DNA of 64,000 bases from assembly GCA_029448655.1 (NCBI GenBank), contig JACCLO010000021.1:269041-333040 (forward strand), given 5' to 3'. This document shows positions 57,001 to 64,000 of the stretch, piece after piece. Numbering within the stretch: the stretch's first letter is position 1; the number at the start of each line of letters is the position of its first letter. Under the pieces are notes generated by a model that made no database searches, had not been told where the DNA came from, and saw nothing but the letters and a program-made list of their open reading frames with translations. A program made the translations under genes and the position numbers. Source of the stretch: Wolfiporia cocos (Eukaryota > Basidiomycota > Agaricomycetes > Polyporales > Phaeolaceae).

Positions 57001-60000
57001 TATGCAGAGAATGCACAGTGACCTTGAGCTCTCTGGCGAGAATGACCGGAAGCACTTGGAGAGTCAGATCCAGTTTTTAGAGCACCAGATGTACGTGCTC
57101 GCGAGATATTCTAGAAAGACCCCCGCTGATGTTGCTTAGTGAGGATTTGAGGACACAGCTGTCCTCAGAACGAGAGTCTCTCCGCCACGTCACTCTGCAG
57201 AAAGACATCGAGTCCAAGGAACTGCGTGTGCGCATCGAACAGACTGTCAGTCTTGTCAATAATTTATATGTTTAGGCTCGTTGACATGGTATGCACAGAC
57301 CCGAGAATTATCTAAGACTCGCGAGTCTCTTGTTGGCGCGGAGACGAGCAAGAAGCACCTAGAGGACCGTGTCGACGAATTGACCAGACAGCTTCGCGGA
57401 AACGAGGAAAAGCTCGCGGTTTATGAGCGGAGGGCGAGTGGTGTCAACGGCGTTGCGCAACATACCGACGCAGACATGACGCGCGAGCAACAGCTAGAGG
57501 CTGACGTTGCTGAGCTCCGGTCCGTAACAGATCACTATAGCGAATTTGCCTGTTGCTTATTCATATTTTAGCTCAACGCTCAAAGTGGCGCAGGTGGACC
57601 TTGCAGCTGCTCGGAATCATGTGCAGCAGTTCCAGGAGATCAGTCAAGCGAACGAAACCGCTCTGGCAACATTGAACGCAACATACGATGAATACAGGTC
57701 TTCCACGGAGGCCGAACTTGCCAAACGCATCGTGAGTCTCTACGTTATGTCTTTATTGATTTTTGATTAATGTTTGGCAGTCGGACTTCAATGCGCTGCA
57801 AGAGCAACTCCAGACCAGCCAACAGGACCTATCGCAGATTTCTGAGAAGTACGCGGAGCTCCAGCGCACATTCGAGTCGGAGAAGGCAGCATGGGCAAAC
57901 GACCGGAAGACTTTGGAGGCCACTATCGTTGACATCAGTACTACCGAGCAGAACGTTGAGAGCGACCGTGTTTCTCGTGAAAGCGAGACACGGGAACAGG
58001 CTGAGAGGGCGAAGGTAGTTCTGATAGACTGACACCTGGCTGTGGTGCTAACAATACTGCAGGCCGCTGAAGAACGGTATGCGAACGAAGTAGTCGCGCA
58101 TGCAGAGGCACTCAAGACTGTTGCTAACCTGCGAGAGGAACTTTCGAAGGCTCAGTCGTCAACGAGGGAGATCATGACCGCTGCTGAGACTGCTCAGGCC
58201 AAATTGTCTTCCTCGGAAGCCAGTTGGAAAGCACAGAAAGAGGCCCTGGAGAAGGAGATTACAGATTTGAACGCAAGGCAGGTTTTGATGTTTGTCTCGT
58301 GCATGGAGAACTCACAAATCTTGGGGGACAGATGCAAGGATCTCGCTGCTCAGAATACCTTGCTGCATCAACACCTCGAGTCCGTTAGCTCACAGGCAGC
58401 TCGCATCAGGCAAGCAGCAGACGCCTCATCAGTTCTCGGCACCGCCGATGGAGAAAGTACGGATGATGCGGACACCAAGCTGTCAGAGTTGCGATCTGTC
58501 GTTGCCTATCTACGTAGGGAGAAGGAGATCGTGGACCTCCAACTGGAACTCAGCAAGCAGGAGAACACGCGTCTCCAGACTCAGCTGAATCACATCTCGC
58601 AAAAGCTGGCTGAGACGGAGCAGACCCTCTCAGAGGTAAGGTCACAACACCTTCCGTGACGTTCCCAGCTCATTTGAATGCAGGAGCGTGAGCGCGCCGT
58701 TGAAGCTGCTTCCTCTGAGTCTCAGCATGCGGAACTCGTCGAGAAGATCAATCAGCTCAACATCCTTCGCGAGAGCAACGCAACGCTCCGAGCAGACTGC
58801 GACAATAATGCCAAGCGCGCCAGAGAATTGGTTGTCAAGCTCAGGCAGCTCACTGCAGAGCTCGACCCTACAAAGGAACAACTACGCATCGCACAAGCCG
58901 AGCTCGAGGCAAAGGACCAGATGGTGAAGAGGCTCGAGAGTGAAAGCCAGAGGTGGAAGGAACGCAATGCCCAGCTTCTCAGCAAGGTAAATTTCTTGTA
59001 CTCACTCGATGTTCACCTGGTGTTGAGGCCCGTTACGCTAGTACGATCGCATCGATCCTGCAGAGATGCAATCCTTGAAGGAAGAGATTGAGCGATTGAG
59101 CACAGTCAAGGAGGAGTTCGAGAAGAATGTTGCAGAACGTGATCAACAACTTGCAGCACAGACTGAACGGGTAAGATTGTCCATCACTGATCAGCAGCTC
59201 TATACTCACGGTTGTCCTTAGATTGCTCACATGGAAAGCGTGATCCAGAAGCACAAGGAAGTTGGGCAGAGAAACAACCAGATCTCGAAGTCACGCTTCG
59301 CTCAATACGAGGCGCAGATCGCGGAGTTGAACACAAAGACATCGCGTCTTGAAGAGGAGCTTAAGCTTGTGACCGCGGAGCGAGATCAGCTTCAGACGCG
59401 AACGTCTACCGACTCTTCGGCAACTGTACCAAGGGAACAGGAGCTCTCGAGGGAACTGGATGCGCTGCGTACTGAGAAGGAATCCTTAGAGAGGACGCTC
59501 GCGGAGGAAAGAGCTGCCCATGCGTCTGCACCGGCGGTGAATACGGCCGACTTGGATGCAACTATTGTGCGCATCTACTCGATCTGTCTCCTTCTTCTTC
59601 TGATGAAACTGCCAGGCATCTCTTCGCGACGAGCGAGACCGGTTGCTTGCGGAAAAATCAATCTGGACAGCGTCGCCAGCGGGCTCAGCTGAGCCGTCCG
59701 AAGCGCAACGGCAATGGGAGTCTGAAAAGGCGGAATTGATCAAGGCTCGTGATGAAGCGGCTGCCAGTGCACAGGTGAGGTCAAGTGCATTATGTGTCCG
59801 AGTCGATGGTACTCATATCTTTCCAGGCCGCTTCGGAGCAGGCTCGCAAGGCAGCTGAGGAAGCCGAGAACGTCCGTTTGTCAAATGTACGTGACTGCGC
59901 TATTCATTGCTATTATAGGGACTCATCGTCAAATAGGAGAAGTTCCGAGCCAGATTAGCGGATCTCACCAAGGCAAAATCGGCGGATGCTGAACGCGCTA

Positions 60001-60880
60001 AGGTTCAGCAACAGCAAGCCGTGGAGGCTGCAATCGAAAAGCTGAAGAGCGAATTGCAAAGCGCACCGTCAGAGGAGGTCGCTGCGCGGCATACAGAAGA
60101 GCTACGGGAACTCGAGGCTCGTCTCTCGGCGAAGCACCAGGAAGAACTCGAAGTTGCAGTTGCATCAGCGAGAGCTGACGCGCTCGCCACTGTTTCGGCG
60201 TCCGGAACCGGCGACCAACAGCAAGCCATCGAGGCAGCAGTTGCGGCGCGCATAGAGGAGCTCAAGAAGGACCAAGAACAGGAGATTGCTGCTGCTGTGG
60301 ATCGTGGCCGAATGGAGCAAGCCGCCAAAAGCAAGATCAAGGACGCGCAGCTGGTCAGGGTGCAGGCCAGGCTGAAGGACCTAGAGGCGCAGATCCTCAA
60401 GTGGCAGGAAGCCGGTCTTGTACCTCGGGAGCCCATTCCAGTCAAGCCCGCAGCGTCCGCGTCTTCCTCAACAGCGAAGCCGGCCGCCCCCACTGCTCCG
60501 GCCGCTGCTACCTCGGCCCCGGCAGCTTCCTCTTCGTCTGCTCCAGCCCCGCGGCCGCCCCCGCTGCGCAGAGGGCATTGCCTCGCAAGTCATCCCTCAA
60601 CCCTGTGGAAGGTGCCGGTCGGGGCAGAGGCGCCGGCCGCGGCGCTCGTGGTGGATTGGCTATCCGAGGAGCAGGTACCGGCCGCGGTGCTGCCGGCGGC
60701 CCTTCGCCAACGACGGGCGAAGGCGCAGCTGCCGGCGTGTCAATTGTCGGAGCCGCCCAGAAGCGTGGACGAGAGGAAGGTTCATCCGCCGACGACACTC
60801 TCGCCAAACGGCTGAGACCCGCGGACGGCGCCAGCAAACCTGTCACATTGCGCAGAGACCGGGTGCCCCCACCATCATGA
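54018..60880 (+). CDS. Nuclear pore basket protein TPR/Mlp/Nup211
   Basis: Nineteen exons: 54018-54445, 54506-54676, 54726-54829, 54881-55729, 55776-56595, 56652-56860, 56924-57090, 57140-57245, 57299-57519, 57572-57731, 57781-58014, 58063-58277, 58332-58635, 58684-58986, 59042-59170, 59222-59566, 59616-59774, 59827-59886 and 59937-60880, about 1,975 residues. The protein forms long coiled coils at the nuclear basket and acts in mRNA export and quality control. Seen: heptad-rich sequence throughout, the TPR-Mlp core (VLYRSIPQLQERNLELLRIV), the block beginning YDRIDPAEMQSL, and a Gly/Arg-rich tail (GRGRGAGRGARGG) with KRGREE. Two introns (56596-56651 and 58278-58331) appear to be GC-AG. The frame needs one T removed at 54240-54242 and one C added at 60547-60550; the first 20 residues may hold another slip. 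Confidence 0.9.
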
Positions 60881-61211
60881 CACCGCATCGCTGTCGAGAA
60901 CTATCATCGTGCTTGCTGCTTGTACTTTTAGACCGCACTTGTAAATTATCAGCTTGTGTAGTTTGGGTCGCAGACCCATTGCATTCATCGCGTCATGAAA
61001 TACATTGTACATATCCGGGTCATGATGAGGTCGTGAGGAGGCGTGAGGAGATCCGGATAAGCAAGGAGACAGGACCGACGCGACAGCAAGACAGCAATGA
61101 ACACAGTACGAGTAGCGAAAACCGTAATGTAGGTAAGTCCAGATACTGCGATGAGATGATACACGATGCAAAACCAAGAAAATGAGAGGCACGGGTGATG
61201 TGAGGCTTGAA
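60881..61211. other. Convergent 3' intergenic stretch
   Basis: Lies between the stops of TPR (+) and the edge gene (-). Only 3' untranslated sequence is expected, and nothing else is seen. Confidence 0.55.
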
Positions 61212-64000
61212 TTATACTGCTACAACCTTGGACCGAGTGGTCATTGGTTTCCCGGAAACGATGGCCTTGATGGCCTTGCGCACAATAGCCACGGTGTTCT
61301 TGCTCTCGTCTTGTGAATTTGAACGATCATGGGGTGTCGAGTGCATCATTATGCCAAAGTCATCTACCGATGGATCCTTGCTTGGATCATCGCTGGACAC
61401 AGGCGGAGGCATCGGTCTCCGCGTCGGGCCGAAGAAACCTAGACTTCGCTTCGCGGTATTAACAGGGATGCCCGAGGCGGGACGAGAGTTGTTTGACTGG
61501 TATCCACGCCCGACGCGCTTCACACCAGCAGTGGACATGAGGAACCTATACGGTATTGGCGTCAGGTGCTGCTATCCCTGAAATGACCCAGGCTCACCTG
61601 TCGTAGACATCCTCAAGATGTTTTCTACTAGCAGTGTCGAGAGTGCAGGCCAGATGTGCGGATTGCGGTCGCGGTGGATATGGCTCGACAAACAGGGGGG
61701 GTGCTGTGAGCTCGTCTTGACTCTGGTCTGAGCTCTTTTCCCTGGGACTCGGAAGGGGGGACGATATGAACAAGCTCCGGTCTACGAGTGAAGACAGCCT
61801 CTTGGGATGCGCAGGCATCGCTACTTCATGGTCATGAACTGTCAGACCTAGCGTAACTGCACTGCACGTCAATTACTCACACTTGCCAAGCTCAAGTTCC
61901 AGCTGCGATACCGGCGTGATGGGTCGAGGGATGGGATTCAACAGGTCGCCTTGTGACTTGGACTTTTCCCGGCGTTTGGTGGAAGAGCCGCAGCCAGCAG
62001 CCTCCTCTAAGCTCATCGACTGTGTACCTTCTGGCGAGCACGTGAGAACCGTCGCCCGACGTCGACGCGACGATGTCTGCGGCTTGATGGGGAGCTCGGA
62101 CTCTGCAGTGGAGGAAATGGCTGGCTCGGGGGGAGCGACGGGCAGCTTACTTGTACTCGCCGAGATGGCGCTGGCATCCATGGCGCTATCGATCTGGGAG
62201 GCATAAGAAGACGTCCTGTCTACGCCTGACTGGGATTCGCTAGCAAAGATCTCGCTTGCATGCACTATCTTGCGCGCCGTCCGGGGCGGTCGATAATGTG
62301 GCGAGACCCGTCTGGAGGTGGGCGCAACAGGGAGGGGAGGGACCTCACACGGGCCATTTGTCGACGCCGCGAAGCTTTGTCGGGCGTCTTCTACTACCTC
62401 TACGCGAGCGATGGTATGTCAGCAGCAGTCGACCAGGCGATCGAGCACCAGCACGCACTCTCGACATCCCGGATCCAGAGGGTCATCCTGTCGACGTCGT
62501 TGACAGGCGCCACCTCTTCGCTCCGCGTTGCGTGACGGCCGACGCGCTCGGGTGCGTTGGCTGATGGGGCCACTTGGTGAGCTGACCAGATGTGAACAGC
62601 GCGCGGCCTCACCTTTGTGCGCGGTCTCGTCTTCGACCCACGACGCTTGCTCGCTGATGCTGGCCCGTGATTCGTCGTCGTCGGTCCCGTGCGAGAACGT
62701 GAGCGCAGGCGTCGATCGGCCCAGTGCCATGGTCGACGACTTGCAGAGCCTCATCGTCTTGTCTGCGCCACTGTAAGCTCCCATAGACGCAGATCCAAAC
62801 ATCGTCAATCTCACCAAGCGACATCTTGAAACTCTGCTTGAGGATGCTAAGCCCCGACCCGTTGCCGCATCTTGCCTGCTCGCTGGCAGGGTCCGCTGAC
62901 ACCGATTCTGCATCACAGAACATCAGCGGATGACGTCGAACAGCGGTTCCAAATGCGTCTACCTTCGACCAACGGCCACAGCGGTGTCGGGGGCAGGCTC
63001 GAGTCCGTTATCGTCCTCGAGGACGCCGTGACGATCGTGAGCCCCGAGATCCGCTTGCCTCGATCTCGCTGCGTGCTGTCGGCCACCTTCTCGATTACGG
63101 GCTGATCTTCTTTACTGTCACCTTCGCGCCGCCGCTTCACGTCGTCCTCGGGTCCCTCCTGCACCCGCATCTGCATCTGCTCCGCCTCCGCCCGCTCCGC
63201 CTCCGCCTGCTCTTCCACCACCTCCTTCTCGCTACCACTCCCACTCCCACTCGCGCCCTCGTCCGACAAGTCCAGCGCCATCTGCCTCAAGCGCGCGCGC
63301 TCGCGCTCCCAATCGCGCATCCGCTCCCTCACCGAGCTCGCATTCGAGCCGCCCGCGCGCGGCCCCTCGTGCGCCCTGCGCCGCGGGAACGTCGCGACAC
63401 CGCCGTCCGCGTCCCGCTCCGCGCTCGCGCGCCTGCCGTCCGCGTCCCCGTCCGCGTCCCCTTCCGGCGCGGGCGCGGGTGCGAGCAAGAGCGCGGGCGT
63501 CGACGCGTTCTCCTTGTGCGCGAGCGCCTGCAGCGGCGCGCGCGGCGACGACGGCGGCGTGGGGCTGCGCGGGCCGAGCGGGCGGCGCGTGCTCCGCGCG
63601 GTCTTGCATTCGGCGGGCGCGGTCTGCGGGGTGGCGGGCGCGGCGGTGGCCGCGGTGGGTGTGACGGGCGTGGCGGGCGGGTCGGCGTTCTCCTTGAGGG
63701 TCTTGGAGGCGGACGTGGACGCGCGCGGCGTGTACTTGGCGGGCGAGAAGGAGGCGAGGAAGGCGGGGACGACGGTCTTCTTCGCGGTTCCTGTGCCTGT
63801 CCACGCCGGTTCGTCTCAGCCACACGCACGTGCGAGGAGAGGGGATGCGCGCGTGCGTACCTTCCGACGCTGTGAAGAGCAGCTTCGGCTGCGAGTGCGA
63901 GCGGCCGTGGCCTGCGTGCGGGCGCGGCGGGCTGCCGCCGCCGCCGTCCTCCGGCGCGCGCTTCTTCGTGGGCGTGTTCTCCTTGTCCTTGTCCTTGTCC
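61212..64000 (-). CDS. Disordered protein with KEN boxes, 5' end outside the window
   Basis: Eight exons join in phase: >64000-63861, 63796-62963, 62907-62815, 62762-62613, 62581-62459, 62399-61881, 61838-61598 and 61545-61212, at least 811 residues; the start is beyond the right edge. Most of it is Pro/Ser/Ala-rich and looks disordered. A charged helix (RERMRDWERERARLRQM) may be a coiled coil, and a helix KVVEDARQSFAA follows later. Three KEN motifs are visible near the visible N-terminus (DKENTPTKK, LKENADPP, HKENASTP), two with a nearby Pro, as in APC/C degrons. The C-terminus is basic (VRKAIKAIVSGKPMTTRSK). I do not recognise the family; a cell-cycle regulated protein is an inference from the KEN motifs. 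The minus-strand frame, not the long GC-rich plus-strand frames, has splice support. Confidence 0.74.

Noticed and set aside
63329..63875. Long Arg/Ala-rich frames on both strands near the right edge
   Set aside because: Extreme GC content keeps several frames open. Only the minus-strand frame 63796-62963 has in-phase splice sites to neighbours on both sides.
1..64000. CRISPR arrays, prokaryotic operons, rRNA genes, biosynthetic clusters or defence systems
   Set aside because: No regularly spaced repeats, rRNA-like sequence or clustered pathway genes were seen; spliceosomal introns throughout show nuclear fungal DNA.

Overview
The window reads as nuclear DNA of a basidiomycete fungus, most likely an Agaricomycete. 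Genes lie close together on both strands and are split by many 45-90 base GT-AG introns. A DUF6533 membrane protein (a family typical of Agaricomycetes), a fungal-type Dicer, Rpn14/PAAF1, Pob3 and Kre33 are all present. There is no operon structure and no CRISPR. Gene models below were built by hand, joining exons by splice sites, reading phase and remembered family sequence; no search was run.

Layout. 1-12 kb: a mitochondrial LYR-motif protein (-), a doubtful membrane ORF, the proteasome chaperone PAAF1/Rpn14 (+), a small membrane protein (+) and a JEN-type monocarboxylate transporter with 15 exons (+). 11.4-12.7 kb is non-genic: a tRNA-like relic and two tandem copies of a repeat with a Helitron-like end. 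12.8-27 kb: the rRNA/tRNA acetyltransferase KRE33/NAT10 (-), a DUF6533 gene carrying an in-frame stop (+), URC1 of uracil catabolism (+) and Dicer (-). 27.6-29.8 kb: a voltage-gated K+ channel bracketed by two nearly identical, inward-facing tRNA-Gly(GCC) genes. 29.8-43 kb: an unknown protein (+), phosphopantothenoylcysteine decarboxylase (-), an unusual homeodomain protein (-), an AAAP-type transporter (-), alpha-actinin (-), and the FACT subunit POB3 (+), which shares a 181 base divergent promoter with alpha-actinin. 43-47 kb: a 1,286-residue RA-PH adaptor (-). 47.1-50.6 kb is gene-poor. 50.6-60.9 kb: a DCAF4-like WD40 protein (+), a Mob2-like kinase activator (-) and the nuclear-pore protein TPR/Mlp (+). 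The last gene (-) runs off the right edge; it is a disordered protein with three KEN boxes.

Most of these are unrelated housekeeping genes and I see no metabolic cluster. The points most worth a second look are the inverted tRNA pair around the channel gene, the tandem Helitron-like repeats, the homeodomain lacking Asn51, the GC-AG introns and microexons, and a run of single-base reading-frame breaks, nearly all at homopolymers, confined to 50.6-60.6 kb.
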